Source: an uncultured Rhodobiaceae bacterium (lineage in GTDB: Bacteria; Pseudomonadota; Alphaproteobacteria; RS24). From it: a DNA stretch of 56,457 nucleotides. The stretch spans positions 1 through 56,457 of the forward strand of contig CALEFA010000031.1 in NCBI GenBank assembly GCA_937876775.1, written 5' to 3'. The position numbers and the translations under genes were made by a program. The notes under the pieces were generated by a model. That model ran no database searches and had not been told where the DNA came from. It saw nothing but the letters and a program-made list of their open reading frames with translations. Below are positions 9,543 to 19,939 of the stretch, one piece after another; position 1 is the first letter of the stretch, and each line of letters starts with the position of its first letter.

Positions 9543-9568
9543 AGCCCGCCTGTTTTCACAAGCGGGCT
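9543..9568. terminator. Hairpin between convergent xth and ilvD
   Basis: AGCCCGC (9543-9549) pairs perfectly with GCGGGCT (9562-9568) across a 12-base loop. The hairpin begins one base after the xth stop and lies 24 bases beyond the ilvD stop, so it could end transcripts from both sides. The T-run after it is weak. Confidence 0.6.
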
Positions 9569-9591
9569 CTCATGTTGGTTAATCGGCAGGC

Positions 9592-11310
9592 CTAAATATC
9601 AGCGTATTGCTTTTTCTCTTTAGCGCCGCCTGGGTGTGTAACCGCACCTTTTGACGCCGGCCCAACAGTTTGCATGTATTTCCATAAAGTGCCGGACGCG
9701 AAATCATTTTCACGTGCTTGCCATTTCGCTTTGCGTTCAGCCAAAACCGCCTCATCGACGAGAAGGTCAATTGTACCAGCTTCAGCATCAATCGAAATTT
9801 TATCGCCGTCTTCAATCAAGGCAATCGGGCCTCCTTCGGCAGCTTCTGGGCCCACGTGGCCAATACAGAACCCCCGCGTGGCTCCGGAAAAACGACCATC
9901 GGTAATCAAGGCAACCTTGTCGCCATTACCTTGGCCATAAATCGCAGATGTGGTGGAGAGCATTTCGCGCATACCGGGGCCACCTTTCGGGCCCTCATAG
10001 CGAATGACCAATACCTCGCCAGGCTTATATTGCTCACTGGCAACGGCGGCAAAGGCGTCTTCTTCACAATCAAAACAGCGCGCCGTACCTTCAAATTGAA
10101 GCACTTCCATACCGGCGACTTTAACAATTGCCCCATCAGGCGCTAGAGAACCTTTTAGGCCAACAACACCGCCAGTTGGCGAGATAGGGTTAGAAACCGG
10201 ATAAATTACTTTTTGATCTGAATTAAACGTAATGTCCTTGAGGTTTTCCTCTAATGATTTGCCGGTCACAGTGAGGCAGTCACCATGCAAATAGCCACCG
10301 TCAAGCAATGTTCTTAACAACATTGGCACGCCACCAGCCTCATACATATCTTTGGCGACATAATTCCCGCCCGGTTTCAAATCGGCAATATACGGCGTCT
10401 TTTTGAAAATCTCGGCGACCTCCATTAGATCAAAATCAATGCCTGCCTCATGCGCCATAGCTGGCAAATGAAGTCCGCCATTGGTTGACCCGCCCGTAGC
10501 GGCAACCACAGTGGCAGCATTTTCAAGCGACTTACGGGTTACAATATCGCGCGGGCGAATATTGCGGGCAATCAAATCCATCACGGCGCGACCTGAGGCC
10601 TCCGCATAGGCGTCGCGACTAACATATGGGGCTGGTGCGCCGGCAGAATTCGGCAAGGCCAACCCAATGGCCTCAGAAACGCAAGCCATTGTATTGGCAG
10701 TAAACTGACCACCACAGGCGCCAGCACTTGGACAAGCTACACATTCCAAATCATGCAACTCGGAATCTGGCAGATTACCAGCCGCATGCTGACCGACCGC
10801 TTCAAACACGTCCATCACCGTGACGTCTTTACCCTTAAACTCGCCGGGCATAATCGACCCGCCATACATGAACACGCTCGGCACATTCAATCGCAGCATT
10901 GCCATCATCAATCCCGGCAATGACTTATCGCAACCTGCAAGTCCAACCATGGCATCATAGCAATGACCACGCATGGTCAGCTCGACACTATCAGCAATCA
11001 CTTCGCGCGACACCAGGGATGACTTCATACCCTCATGCCCCATGGCGATACCATCGGTCACAGTGATGGTGCAAAACTCTCGCGGCGTGCCACTGGCAGC
11101 GCGCACACCGGCCTTGGCCGATTGCGCCTGTCGCATTAATGAAATATTGCACGGTGCCGCCTCGTTCCAGCACGACACCACGCCAACGAAGGGTTGGTTG
11201 ATTTCTTCTTCCGTCATGCCCATGGCATAATAGTAAGATCGGTGCGGTGCGCGCTCAGGGCCTACAGATACATAGCGGCTTGGCAATTTGGACTTATCAA
11301 AACGGGTCAT
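9592..11310 (-). CDS. ilvD: Dihydroxy-acid dehydratase
   Basis: IlvD dehydrates dihydroxy acids to 2-keto acids in valine and isoleucine synthesis, using an Fe-S cluster. The 572-residue protein has the cluster and active-site segments [16 protein letters not shown] and [16 protein letters not shown], and the C-terminal [27 protein letters not shown] Shine-Dalgarno precedes the ATG. It stands alone, divergent from the TauE gene across 77 bases. IlvD and the sugar-acid dehydratase Edd are homologous, but the length and motifs fit IlvD. Confidence 0.95.
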   Translation of the reverse strand: MTRFDKSKLPSRYVSVGPERAPHRSYYYAMGMTEEEINQPFVGVVSCWNEAAPCNISLMRQAQSAKAGVRAASGTPREFCTITVTDGIAMGHEGMKSSLVSREVIADSVELTMRGHCYDAMVGLAGCDKSLPGLMMAMLRLNVPSVFMYGGSIMPGEFKGKDVTVMDVFEAVGQHAAGNLPDSELHDLECVACPSAGACGGQFTANTMACVSEAIGLALPNSAGAPAPYVSRDAYAEASGRAVMDLIARNIRPRDIVTRKSLENAATVVAATGGSTNGGLHLPAMAHEAGIDFDLMEVAEIFKKTPYIADLKPGGNYVAKDMYEAGGVPMLLRTLLDGGYLHGDCLTVTGKSLEENLKDITFNSDQKVIYPVSNPISPTGGVVGLKGSLAPDGAIVKVAGMEVLQFEGTARCFDCEEDAFAAVASEQYKPGEVLVIRYEGPKGGPGMREMLSTTSAIYGQGNGDKVALITDGRFSGATRGFCIGHVGPEAAEGGPIALIEDGDKISIDAEAGTIDLLVDEAVLAERKAKWQARENDFASGTLWKYMQTVGPASKGAVTHPGGAKEKKQYADI

Positions 11311-11387
11311 TCTTTTCTCCTCAAATCTGCACCCTATGTAACAAGAATTTGTCAGACTTGCGAGAGCAAATCAGGTAATCATGACGC

Positions 11388-12146
11388 ATGGATTTTTATA
11401 TTGAAACGGTAATGCTGTTTTTGGCTGGTTTGATTGGCGGAACAATGAATGCTTTGGCCGGTGGGGGTTCCGGTGTGACCTTCGCTGCTCTAATTTTTTC
11501 AGGCATGCCGCCAATTGTCGCCAATGCGACCAATACATTCGCCGCCACTTTCGGCTATATCACCGGCGCCGCTGGCTATCGCAAACATATTTATGACGTG
11601 CGTGCCGCCCTCGTGTGGCAATTGCCGGTCGTCTTCATCGGTGGGCTGATTGGCGGCTGGTTATTGTTGCAGACTGACGCCCACGTGTTTGAAGCCGCCG
11701 TGCCTTGGCTTCTATTATTCGCAACCTTGCTGTTCATGTTGAGCCATCAGTTGGAGCGGTTGGCTGCCCGTTTGGGTAAACGCAATGTCACGCTAATGGG
11801 CGGTTTGGCGCTGTTTGGAACCTGCGTTTATGGCGGCTATTTTAATGGTGGCTTTGGCATTCTCACCCTCGCCGCTTTGTCACTCGGCGGCTATACCGCT
11901 GTCCGCGCCATGAATGGCATTAAACTCGTCTTTGCTGCAGTGTCATCCATTGCCGCTTTAGTGCTGTTTTTCATGAGCGATAAAGTCGATATCACCGGTG
12001 GATTAGCGGTAATGGCGGGCATCGGAATTGGCAGCTATACAGCGGCACGATTGACCGATTACGTCTCAGATAAAAATGTTAAAAGGGCTAGTCTGACAGT
12101 TTGTATTGCAGTAACCGCCTACGCTTTTTGGCGCCACTTCATCTAG
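11388..12146 (+). CDS. TauE/SafE-family (TSUP) membrane permease
   Basis: A 252-residue integral membrane protein with about seven to eight hydrophobic segments. It has the family's glycine-rich start ([21 protein letters not shown]) and a second related segment at mid-protein ([21 protein letters not shown]). The two-half repeat is typical of TSUP carriers, which move anions such as sulfite, sulfoacetate or other organic acids. The substrate is not readable. Its TAG stop lies inside a palindromic CTAG that also supplies the valS stop on the other strand. Confidence 0.88.
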   Translation: MDFYIETVMLFLAGLIGGTMNALAGGGSGVTFAALIFSGMPPIVANATNTFAATFGYITGAAGYRKHIYDVRAALVWQLPVVFIGGLIGGWLLLQTDAHVFEAAVPWLLLFATLLFMLSHQLERLAARLGKRNVTLMGGLALFGTCVYGGYFNGGFGILTLAALSLGGYTAVRAMNGIKLVFAAVSSIAALVLFFMSDKVDITGGLAVMAGIGIGSYTAARLTDYVSDKNVKRASLTVCIAVTAYAFWRHFI

Positions 12147-14824
12147 CCCAGACGAGCCAGAGCGTCAGACAATTTATCTCGACGCGCCTGCTCTTCTTCC
12201 AAACGCTTTTGATTCTCTGCAATCACTGACACCGGTGCTTTATCTAGGAACCCTTGATTGCCCAATTTCCCAGCAATCTTTTTAATCTCACCGTCGGCCT
12301 TGGCAATGTCTTTGGTCAGCCGCGCTTTTTCGGCCGCAACATCAATCACATCAGCCAAGGGCAGAGCAAAAATGGTTTCACCAAGAACCGTCTGAACAGC
12401 TCCCTCAGGCACACGATCGGCAAAGCTAATATCTGAAACCCGCGCCAAACGCATTAAGACGTTTTGCGTTTCATCAACCCGCACTTTGGTTTCGCTATTT
12501 GCGCCAACCAGCACTAAAGGAATACGGGCACCAGCAGGCACATTCATTTCGGCACGCACCGAGCGAATTTCGCTAATCGCACCAATCAGCCAGCCAATCT
12601 GAGCATCAGCCTCAGGGGTCATCAGGCTGGCATCAAAATTTGGCCACTTATCAAGCATCAGGTAATCTGCGCGCTGACCCGTCTTGCTCCATAATTCTTC
12701 GGTCACGAAGGGCATGAAGGGGTGCAACAAACGCAAAGCCTGATCAAAAGCCCATTTGGTCGCCGCCTGCACTTCCGCCTTGGCGTCTATATCGTCGCCT
12801 TGCAGCGCTGGCTTGGCCAATTCGACATACCAGTCGCAGAAATTATTCCAGATGAAATGATACACGCCATTTGCTGCATCATTAAACCGGTAGGCTTCCA
12901 ATGCTTCTGTCACCGTATCTTGCGCCGCAATCGTTTGGTTTACCAACCACTGGGTCAGCGGTTGACTGGCTTGACTTGGGTCAAAGTCTGGCGCCGCAAA
13001 ACAATCGTTCATTTCGCAAAAACGCGCCGCATTCCATAATTTGGTACCAAAATTTCGATAACCCTCGACGCGCGATTCTGATAGCCGAATATCGCGCCCC
13101 ATGGCGGCCATAGACGACAGAGTAAACCGCAGCGCGTCGGCACCATAAGTGTCAATCAACTCCAGCGGGTCAACCACATTGCCCTTAGATTTAGACATTT
13201 TCGCGCCATGCTCATCGCGAACCAAAGCGTGGATATAAACGGTATGAAACGGCACTTCATCCATGAAATGCAAGCCACTCATCATCATCCGTGCGACCCA
13301 GAAGAAAATAATATCGAAAGCAGTAATCAGCACATCGGTTTTATAATGCCGCGCCAGCTCAGGGGTTTTTTCTGGCCAGCCCAAAGTTGAAAACGGCCAC
13401 AATGCCGAAGAAAACCATGTGTCGAGCACGTCTTCATCGCGCGTTAACAGGGTTGGCTTGCCAAAATGAGCATCAGCTTTGGCTTGCGCCTCGGCCTCCG
13501 TTTCGGCAACAAAAATCTCGCCCTGAGGCCCATACCATGCCGGAATTTGGTGCCCCCACCACAATTGCCGCGAAATACACCATGGCTGAATGTTGTTCAT
13601 CCATTCAAAATAGGTTTTCTCCCAATTGGCCGGTACGAATTTGGTTTGACCGCTTTTCACCGCTTCAATGGCTGGCTTAGCCATAGTCGCGGCATCGACA
13701 TACCATTGGTCGGTCAACCAAGGTTCGATAATTTTATCGGACCGGTCACCAAATGGCACCATATGCGTATTGTCCTCAATCTTCTCGACGACGCCTAAAG
13801 CTTGCAATGCCGCAATAATTTTTTTGCGGGCATCGAAGCGATCCATACCCTGCCAATCGGCGCGATTTGGCATCTCGTCAAAAGCCGCATCCGATAAATC
13901 TAAGCAAGCGTGCTGATCAAGAATATTAATCGCCGCCAACCCAGCCCGTTTGCCCACTTCAAAATCGTTGAAATCATGCGCTGGCGTGATTTTCACCGCG
14001 CCTGATCCCTGCTCAGGGTCGGCGTAGCTATCAGCAATAATCGGCACCCGACGCCCCACTAAAGGCAGAATAACGAATTTGCCAATTAAATCCTGATAGC
14101 GTTCGTCGTCAGGGTGAACGGCAACACCGGTGTCACCGAGCATGGTTTCAGGTCGCGTGGTGGCGACCGTAATATGGCCACTGCCATCTTCCAGCGGATA
14201 ATTGAAATGCCACATGTGGCTGTTCACTTCGCGCTGCACCACTTCAAGATCCGAAATCGCCGTTAACAAGCCCGGGTCCCAATTGACCAAACGTTTATCT
14301 TTGTAAATCAGTCCCTGCTCATGCAACGCCACAAATACTTTCAACACCGCCTGCGATAAGCCTTCATCCATGGTGAAACGCTCACGGCTCCAATCGCAGG
14401 AGGCGCCAAGACGGCGTAATTGTTGGGTGATGGTCGATCCGCTTTCGGCCTTCCAAGCCCAAACCCGCTCCAGAAAGGCTTCGCGGCCAATATCGCGGCG
14501 CGATTGATTGCCCTCCTCTGCTATTTGCCGCTCAACAACCATTTGCGTGGCAATACCAGCGTGATCGGTTCCCGGCTGCCACAATACATCGCGACCACGT
14601 AAACGTTGGAAGCGCACCAATACATCTTGCAATGTATTGTTCAGAGCGTGCCCCATATGCAGACTACCGGTCACATTGGGCGGCGGAATAACAATTGTGT
14701 AAGGCTCACCCTCACTATTGCGACCCGGCTTAAAACAGCCGTCTTCTTCCCAAGCCTGATAAAGCCGCGCCTCAAGCGAAGCGGGAACATAATTTTTTTC
14801 AAGTTGAGGTGAATCGGTCATCAA
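12143..14824 (-). CDS. valS: Valyl-tRNA synthetase
   Basis: ValRS charges tRNA-Val and edits threonine. The 893-residue class I enzyme has HMGH at 56-59 ([14 protein letters not shown]), KMSKS at 542-546, the editing-domain region with [17 protein letters not shown] (about 222-238), and a C-terminal coiled coil from about residue 830. It overlaps the convergent TauE gene by four bases at the stops. Upstream lies tolC, with only 62 bases between. In many alphaproteobacteria the polar organiser gene popZ (DUF2497) sits in that gap, but here there is no room for it. Confidence 0.96.
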   Translation of the reverse strand: MMTDSPQLEKNYVPASLEARLYQAWEEDGCFKPGRNSEGEPYTIVIPPPNVTGSLHMGHALNNTLQDVLVRFQRLRGRDVLWQPGTDHAGIATQMVVERQIAEEGNQSRRDIGREAFLERVWAWKAESGSTITQQLRRLGASCDWSRERFTMDEGLSQAVLKVFVALHEQGLIYKDKRLVNWDPGLLTAISDLEVVQREVNSHMWHFNYPLEDGSGHITVATTRPETMLGDTGVAVHPDDERYQDLIGKFVILPLVGRRVPIIADSYADPEQGSGAVKITPAHDFNDFEVGKRAGLAAINILDQHACLDLSDAAFDEMPNRADWQGMDRFDARKKIIAALQALGVVEKIEDNTHMVPFGDRSDKIIEPWLTDQWYVDAATMAKPAIEAVKSGQTKFVPANWEKTYFEWMNNIQPWCISRQLWWGHQIPAWYGPQGEIFVAETEAEAQAKADAHFGKPTLLTRDEDVLDTWFSSALWPFSTLGWPEKTPELARHYKTDVLITAFDIIFFWVARMMMSGLHFMDEVPFHTVYIHALVRDEHGAKMSKSKGNVVDPLELIDTYGADALRFTLSSMAAMGRDIRLSESRVEGYRNFGTKLWNAARFCEMNDCFAAPDFDPSQASQPLTQWLVNQTIAAQDTVTEALEAYRFNDAANGVYHFIWNNFCDWYVELAKPALQGDDIDAKAEVQAATKWAFDQALRLLHPFMPFVTEELWSKTGQRADYLMLDKWPNFDASLMTPEADAQIGWLIGAISEIRSVRAEMNVPAGARIPLVLVGANSETKVRVDETQNVLMRLARVSDISFADRVPEGAVQTVLGETIFALPLADVIDVAAEKARLTKDIAKADGEIKKIAGKLGNQGFLDKAPVSVIAENQKRLEEEQARRDKLSDALARLG

Positions 14825-14886
14825 AAGTTCTCGGTTAGCGCCGACCGCTCAACTCGGCGTAAAGATTAGTCGTCAGGCGACAAGGC

Positions 14887-16215
14887 CTATTCGGTTTCAC
14901 CGATATCTGCGGCATCAATACGTAACCGCTCAGACGTCAGACGGCCAATGCTGGCAAGCACACCATAGGCGGCCAAATTTTGTGAGGTCCCAGCGCGCAC
15001 CAAACCAACGCGGGCGTCGAGCAAGTCTTGCTCGGCATCCAGAACATCGAGATTGGTTCTTGTGCCAAGCAGATTTTCTTGCCGCACACCCTCAAGTGCA
15101 ATCTTCGAAGCTTTGATTTGCTGCTCGCGAGCGACAACGGCAGAAGTCGAAGCCTGATAATTATTCCACGCAACAATCACACCGCGCTCTACCGCATCAG
15201 AAGACGCATACACCTGATATTTTAAGGCATCTGAATAGCTTGAAGCTGCCGATATACCACTTAAGGCGCGCCCGCCACGAAAGAGCGGCACATTCAAAGT
15301 GGCCACCAATTCGGTCACTTCAGTCTCCACACCAATGGCAGCGAAACTTGGATCTTCGGTGCGCGTGTAAGACCCCGACAACGTGATCGACGGCAAAGCA
15401 GCACCAACAGCGCTATATGTATTCAAGCGTCCACTTGATGACATTTCTTTTGCCGCAATCAGCGACGGGTTTTCGCGGCGCGCCGTATTAATTGCGTCAT
15501 CAAGATTACGCGGCAAACGAGGTAACTTACTGACGGTTTCAAGATCACCCGCTTCCACGCCGATCAGTTCACGATAAATCGCTTTGGCACCGCGCAGATT
15601 AGCTTGTGCGGTCAACAAAGCCGATTGCGCGCCCGCCAAAGCCGCTTCAGATTGGGCAATGTCGGTTCGTGTCACAACGCCAACTTCAAAACGGTCGCGC
15701 ACGGCTTCCACTTGCTTGGTGAGAACATTGACGTTTTGCTGATTGAGGTCATAGACCGATTGGTTTTCCAAAACATTGAGGTAGGCTGTAATGGAGGACA
15801 ACAAAATCTGTTGCTCGGTTTCGGTCAATTTAGCCCGTTCACTGCGCACTTCGGCGCGTTTGCTGCGGAAGGCGTTGATGTTTTTCCCGCTGGTAAACAA
15901 ATCCTGCGTCACCATTACGCCATATGAATCAACATCACGGTCGCCAATATTATAGGTCGGGTTGACAGTGCCGGTTGCATAATTTTCCGCATCTGTGTTC
16001 GAGCGGCTTTCACGCGCAAACGCCGTTACCTGCGGCAACATATCGGCCATGGTAACGAATTGAGAGCTATAAATTGCTTGGAAGTTCGCCTTAGCCGCAG
16101 CCAAAGAAGCATTGCGCGCCAAAGCCTGCGACAGCGCCCCATTAAGTGTTTCTGAACTGGCTGATGTGGTCATGAGACCTGATGCCAGCATTAAAATCAT
16201 TGCTTTCGTTTTCAT
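14887..16215 (-). CDS. tolC: TolC-family outer membrane efflux protein
   Basis: TolC trimers form the outer-membrane exit duct for type I secretion and RND/ABC efflux. The 442-residue protein starts with a signal peptide (about 1-21, ending ASS-ETL) and shows the duplicated TolC repeat. One half contains FEVGVVTRTDIAQSEAAL and the other QENLLGTRTNLDVLDAEQDL, the two structurally equivalent helix-turn segments of the periplasmic tunnel. It lies between pcm and valS, the standard alphaproteobacterial position. No inner-membrane pump partner is in view. Confidence 0.92.
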   Translation of the reverse strand: MKTKAMILMLASGLMTTSASSETLNGALSQALARNASLAAAKANFQAIYSSQFVTMADMLPQVTAFARESRSNTDAENYATGTVNPTYNIGDRDVDSYGVMVTQDLFTSGKNINAFRSKRAEVRSERAKLTETEQQILLSSITAYLNVLENQSVYDLNQQNVNVLTKQVEAVRDRFEVGVVTRTDIAQSEAALAGAQSALLTAQANLRGAKAIYRELIGVEAGDLETVSKLPRLPRNLDDAINTARRENPSLIAAKEMSSSGRLNTYSAVGAALPSITLSGSYTRTEDPSFAAIGVETEVTELVATLNVPLFRGGRALSGISAASSYSDALKYQVYASSDAVERGVIVAWNNYQASTSAVVAREQQIKASKIALEGVRQENLLGTRTNLDVLDAEQDLLDARVGLVRAGTSQNLAAYGVLASIGRLTSERLRIDAADIGETE

Positions 16216-16250
16216 TATGTCTCTATCCCGCCTGATTCTCGTTACCTACA

Positions 16251-16268
16251 CAAGCGGCAAGCCGCTTG
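16251..16268. repeat. Perfect 8-bp inverted repeat between tolC and pcm
   Basis: CAAGCGGC (16251-16258) and GCCGCTTG (16261-16268) are exact reverse complements separated by AA. The site lies in the 60-base gap between the pcm stop and the tolC start. There is no T-run, so it is a poor terminator. It may be an mRNA-stabilising hairpin or a short dyad site. The same CACAAGCGG core recurs in hairpins at 9558 and 48421. Confidence 0.5.
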
Positions 16269-16275
16269 GCACAAT

Positions 16276-16962
16276 TTAAAACTCAAAGCCCGCTTCAACG
16301 TCAAAGTCTGTCAAATGCGGTGCCGTCAAATCAAACGCTGAGCGTGATGAAAAACTGTCACCGATACGTTGATACACAACGGCTTTCGAACTGCCGCCAA
16401 CCTTCTGCACACAGACCAATCGACCCGATGGAGCCAATTGTGCAAGTAAATCTTGTTCAATCTGAGCCACGCAGCCATTGATAAAGATCACATCAAAGGG
16501 CCCCTGCTTGGATTGGCATTCCTTTAAGCCGCCGGTCACCGCGACAGCATTATCGACACCCAATTCTTGCCAAACGGCACTGGCTTTTTCACTAAATGCT
16601 TCATTTTCTTCCAAGGCAATGACGGTGCTTGCAAGTCCGGCGAGCACCGCAGCTGAATAGCCAGTACCACCGGCAATATCCAACACCACATCGTTTTTGG
16701 ATAGGGTCGCCAATTCAGCCAAACGAGCAAAAGCCAAGGGGGTTAGCATTTTGCGCGCGCCCTCTCCGGCACTGCACTCAAGCTCGACGTCAGCATAGGC
16801 AATGTCGCGACTGGCTGCGCCAATAAACGCTTCGCGCGGCAAATTGCTCATCAGCTTTGTAATGTGATAATCGCGCACCCTGCCCGGTTTAATCTGACCC
16901 TCGACCATATTAAAGCGCGCTTGCGCATATATGTCGTCGTCTAAAGTCGCCGATTTTGCCAT
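16276..16962 (-). CDS. pcm: Protein-L-isoaspartate O-methyltransferase-family protein
   Basis: A 228-residue SAM-dependent methyltransferase of the PCMT family. Near the start is ARFNMVEGQIKPGRVRD; the SAM-binding loop VLDIAGGTGYSAAVLAG is at about residues 83-99, and DVIFINGCV follows. The family repairs isoaspartyl residues, but the short alphaproteobacterial members beside tolC have no assigned substrate. I chose the ATG at 16962 because GAGG sits seven bases upstream and family similarity starts there; the frame extends to 17070 without family-like sequence. It is probably co-transcribed with tolC. Confidence 0.85.
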   Translation of the reverse strand: MAKSATLDDDIYAQARFNMVEGQIKPGRVRDYHITKLMSNLPREAFIGAASRDIAYADVELECSAGEGARKMLTPLAFARLAELATLSKNDVVLDIAGGTGYSAAVLAGLASTVIALEENEAFSEKASAVWQELGVDNAVAVTGGLKECQSKQGPFDVIFINGCVAQIEQDLLAQLAPSGRLVCVQKVGGSSKAVVYQRIGDSFSSRSAFDLTAPHLTDFDVEAGFEF

Positions 16963-17134
16963 TGGAGCCTCGCAGTTGCTTATTAGGCTTTCTATATACG
17001 GCGCGTCAGCGGTTTTGACAATCGTCAACATTGTTAACCGACGGCAAAAAACACAGTCGGTGAAAAACAAGTTGCACTCGCTTTACAGATATTTATAAAC
17101 ACACCACCAACTCAGTAATGTTTAGCGACATTCT

Positions 17135-17208
17135 GGCCACGTGGCGGAGTGGTGACGCAGCGGCCTGCAAAGCCGTGTACCCCGGTTCGATTCCGGGCGT
17201 GGCCTCCA
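17135..17208 (+). tRNA. tRNA-Cys(GCA)
   Basis: The cloverleaf folds with acceptor GGCCACG/CGTGGCC and anticodon loop CTGCAAA (anticodon GCA). The T-loop is GGTTCGATTCC and the discriminator U is the one expected for tRNA-Cys. The 3' CCA (17206-17208) is encoded. It lies 86 bases upstream of tRNA-Asn on the same strand, probably in one transcript. Confidence 0.96.
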
Positions 17209-17294
17209 AAGTTTCGCTTAGCGTTAGATTCATCTTGGCCTTTTTGCCAAGCTCTGATATACGCCTAGCATAGGTTTTCAGGCCTTTCGCCTGA

Positions 17295-17369
17295 TCCCCG
17301 GTAGCTCAGTGGTAGAGCAAACGGCTGTTAACCGTTCGGTCGCTGGTTCGAGTCCGGCCCGGGGAGCCA
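17295..17369 (+). tRNA. tRNA-Asn(GTT)
   Basis: Acceptor TCCCCGG pairs with CCGGGGA; the anticodon loop is CTGTTAA with anticodon GTT. The D-arm GGTAGCTCAGTGGTAGAGC and T-arm GGTTCGAGTCC are canonical, and CCA is encoded at 17367-17369. A strong terminator follows three bases later. Confidence 0.96.
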
Positions 17370-17372
17370 GAT

Positions 17373-17420
17373 ACCCTCTGTTAGAGATGCTTATGCGTTT
17401 TCCAACAGAGGGTTTTTTTT
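17373..17420 (+). terminator. Rho-independent terminator after tRNA-Asn
   Basis: A ten-base perfect stem, ACCCTCTGTT (17373-17382) with AACAGAGGGT (17404-17413), is followed by an unbroken T run to 17420. It ends the tRNA-Cys/tRNA-Asn transcript. Confidence 0.92.
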
Positions 17421-17521
17421 GCCCTTTCTCGTTTGGTGCGCTTCGCGTTCAGCCATGTAAAGCATCTCTTCAACTGGATTAGGAGCAAACGGAACCTTGG
17501 AGAGTTTTATAAAAGCTCATC

Positions 17522-18007
17522 CTATCGGTTGAAGGCCGCTTCGATGCGCGCCCTAAATTCATCGGATATTCTCTCACCCGGCACTAAAACAGTTTCATCT
17601 GGAGCAACCGTATTGCCCTCTTGGTCAATCGCCGAAATGTCTGAAATGACCGCGCCGGTCTTGCTGTTGCAGGCCGACACAATGCCTCCCTGCGCCAAAT
17701 GTTTTTCGCTCCACAACAATAGGGACAGCAGAACCGTCCACAAATCACGCCCCTTTCCGGTCAATTCATAAAAGGTTTTACGCTTATCCGCCTCGCTTCT
17801 GGTCCTTTTCAGAATGTTATTGGCCGTGAGCTGCGCCAAACGATTGGATAACACCGCGCGCGGCGCGCCAATATTGCGCCGAAAACCCTCAAATTGCGAT
17901 GTGCCATACATGGCTTCGCGGATAATCAACAATGTCCAACCATCACCGATTTCTCTGAGTGCTTGAGCAATGGGGCATTCATGATGCGAAAATTTCGTGT
18001 TCAACAT
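17522..18007 (-). CDS. HxlR-family winged-helix transcriptional regulator
   Basis: This 161-residue protein has the HxlR pattern: an N-terminal Cys (HHECPIAQAL), then the winged helix IGDGWTLLIIREAMYGTSQFEGFRRNIGAPRAVLSNRL and the wing RKTFYELTGKGRDL. HxlR proteins are usually redox- or aldehyde-sensing regulators of the neighbouring divergent gene. Here that neighbour is an SDR-like gene at 18106. A 13-base palindrome at 18034-18046 between the two genes is a candidate operator. The C-terminal 50 residues after the helix domain are longer than usual for the family. Confidence 0.88.
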   Translation of the reverse strand: MLNTKFSHHECPIAQALREIGDGWTLLIIREAMYGTSQFEGFRRNIGAPRAVLSNRLAQLTANNILKRTRSEADKRKTFYELTGKGRDLWTVLLSLLLWSEKHLAQGGIVSACNSKTGAVISDISAIDQEGNTVAPDETVLVPGERISDEFRARIEAAFNR

Positions 18008-18033
18008 TTTACTTTACTTCTATAATTTTTTAA

Positions 18034-18046
18034 TTCAATTATTGAA
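18034..18046. promoter_or_regulatory. Candidate HxlR operator in divergent promoter region
   Basis: TTCAATTATTGAA is a perfect dyad (TTCAAT, one central base, ATTGAA) in the AT-rich 98-base gap between the HxlR gene and the SDR gene. Its position in the divergent promoter suggests a binding site for the HxlR protein. This is inference from position and symmetry only. Confidence 0.4.
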
Positions 18047-18105
18047 CTTATCATGAATTCAAGCACACGCAAATCATTCTCTAAACGTGAGGAAGAAGCA
18101 GTAAA

Positions 18106-18876
18106 ATGAACCAGAAACCAGTTTGTCTAATTCTCGGTGCCGGAGCAGGCATTGGCGGAAATGTTGGTAAGAAATTTGCAAAAGAAGGATACCACACTGT
18201 GCTGGCGCGGCGCAGCGATGAAGAAGGCCTCAATAAAATAGTCGACGACATCAAAAAGAATGGCGGCAGCGCTGTTGGTCGCTTGGTTAATGCCATTGAG
18301 GACAATGCCATTGAATACCTCATCGTGGATATTGAAAAGAATGAAGGGCCGATTGAAGTGGTGTTGTTCAATCTTGGCGCACAATTCGGCGATCGGACGT
18401 TGGAAGATACATCATTAAAGGTGTTTGAATTGGGCTGGCGATTGACCAGCCTCGCCCTATTCCGTCTGGCCAAAGTCATGACGCCGATTATGGAAGCCCG
18501 TGGTGGCGGTAAAATTTTGGTCACCTCAGCAACTTCAGCCATGCGCGGCAATGCCGGACAACACGCCCACGCCGCAGCGATTGGTGGTCGGCGCATGCTG
18601 TGCCAGACCTTGAACGCCGAATTATCCATTAAAGGCATACACATTTGCCACATCTACATTGACGCGCCCATTGAAGCGCCCGATACGCTGGGGCGCCTGC
18701 TCGGCGAAGAATTATATCAAAAGCTGCTTGATGAAAAATCAAACGGTAAAGACGGCATGGTGATACCGGAGAAAGTCGCTGAAACCTTCTATCACATTGC
18801 CCATCAGCACCGATCAGCATGGACGAGTGAAGTTGACATTCGGCCGTTTTCTGAGCAGCCTTGGTGGAATAATTAA
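18106..18876 (+). CDS. SDR-fold protein lacking the catalytic Tyr/Lys pair
   Basis: The 256-residue protein has a Rossmann start (VCLILGAGAGIGGNVG) and the order of a classical short-chain dehydrogenase: LFNLGA near residue 90, then ILVTSATSAMRG near 137. Where the family has YxxxK it reads HAAAI (His155 to Ile159), set by the LNAEL that follows. The active-site Ser141 region remains. It may bind NAD(P) without normal dehydrogenase chemistry, or use another mechanism. A related SDR subfamily has Phe for Tyr but keeps Lys, so loss of Lys is the odder change. It is divergent from the HxlR gene, which probably controls it. Confidence 0.8.
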   Translation: MNQKPVCLILGAGAGIGGNVGKKFAKEGYHTVLARRSDEEGLNKIVDDIKKNGGSAVGRLVNAIEDNAIEYLIVDIEKNEGPIEVVLFNLGAQFGDRTLEDTSLKVFELGWRLTSLALFRLAKVMTPIMEARGGGKILVTSATSAMRGNAGQHAHAAAIGGRRMLCQTLNAELSIKGIHICHIYIDAPIEAPDTLGRLLGEELYQKLLDEKSNGKDGMVIPEKVAETFYHIAHQHRSAWTSEVDIRPFSEQPWWNN

Positions 18877-18930
18877 GAGACAGGTTTTTACCCGTCATAC
18901 GTTTATTATTAATCAGTAAAGGAGTGAGTC

Positions 18931-19939
18931 ATGGAAAAAATTCTTGTTACGGGTGCGACCGGCTTTATCGGCCTACATTGTATCGCCCAATTATTGCAGC
19001 AGGGCTATAGCGTTACCGGCACTGTGCGCTCCCCTAGCCGTATTGATGAAGTCAAACAGGCTTTATCGGAACAGCAAATATCGACTGATAACCTCTCATT
19101 TGTAGAAGCAGATTTGACCAAAGACGATGGCTGGGATGAAGCTGTATCCGGCTGTGATTTCGTGATGCATGTCGCCTCGCCATTCATTATTGGTGTGCCG
19201 AAACATGAGGATGAACTGATTGTTCCCGCTGTCGAGGGAACAAGGCGGGTTATTGAGGCAGCCATTAAACAGGGCGTTAAAAAAAGTCGTGCTGACATCC
19301 AGTTGCGCCGCCATTACCGAAGCGCATAATGGACAAACCCATTTTACCGAGGCTGATTGGACAGACGCCTCCAGCGCCAAAACACCCGCCTATTACAAAA
19401 GTAAAACACTGGCTGAGCAAAAGGCTTGGGATCTCATTGGGGCGCAATCAACAACGAAATTGGCCGTCATCAATCCAGCCGGTGTTATCGGCCCAACTCT
19501 CACAGACGACATTGGGACGGCCAACGAGTTTATCCTGCAGATAATCGACGGCAAGGTCCCGGGTTGCCCGAAACTGCATATTGGTTTCGTTGATGTGCGC
19601 GATGTGGCAACCGCGCATATTCTCGCCATGCAAAAGTCGGAAGCCGATGGAGAACGTTTCATCATCAGTGAGCGCGAATATTGGTTTAAAGATTTCTCAG
19701 CCGTGTTGAAAGCGGCGGGCTATAAAAAAGCACCATCGCGGGAAATGCCGAATTGGTTGGTTAAAGTTTTCGGCCTTTTCGATCCGGCAACGCGGCAAAT
19801 GGCGCAAATGGTCGGATCAGAAAAGTTCACCCCCTCAGATAAGGCCAGAAAAATATTAGGTTGGAATCCGCGTAACACTGATGAGGGCATTCGCGACACG
19901 GCCATTCAAATCGTCGAAAAAGGCATGGTCAAACTATAA
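18931..19939 (+). pseudogene. NAD-dependent epimerase/dihydroflavonol reductase-like, frameshifted at an A7 run
   Basis: Two frames make one extended SDR. Frame one (18931 to the stop at 19329) gives KILVTGATGFIGLHCIAQLL and the N-terminal half up to EAAIKQGVKK. The next frame (to 19939) continues KVVLTSSCAAI, has the active-site YYKSK, then VINPAGVIGPTL and the substrate domain. The junction is a run of seven A at 19279-19285; removing one A restores a 335-residue protein. It is either a disrupted gene, a phase-variable or slippage-expressed gene, or a base-calling error in a homopolymer. Codon choice and a clean end (QIVEKGMVKL) suggest the second half is not decayed. A GGAG Shine-Dalgarno precedes the start. 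Confidence 0.85.

Noticed and set aside
16963-17070. Longer N-terminus for the pcm-like gene
   Set aside because: The extra residues are Cys-rich and unlike the family; the ATG at 16962 has a ribosome site.
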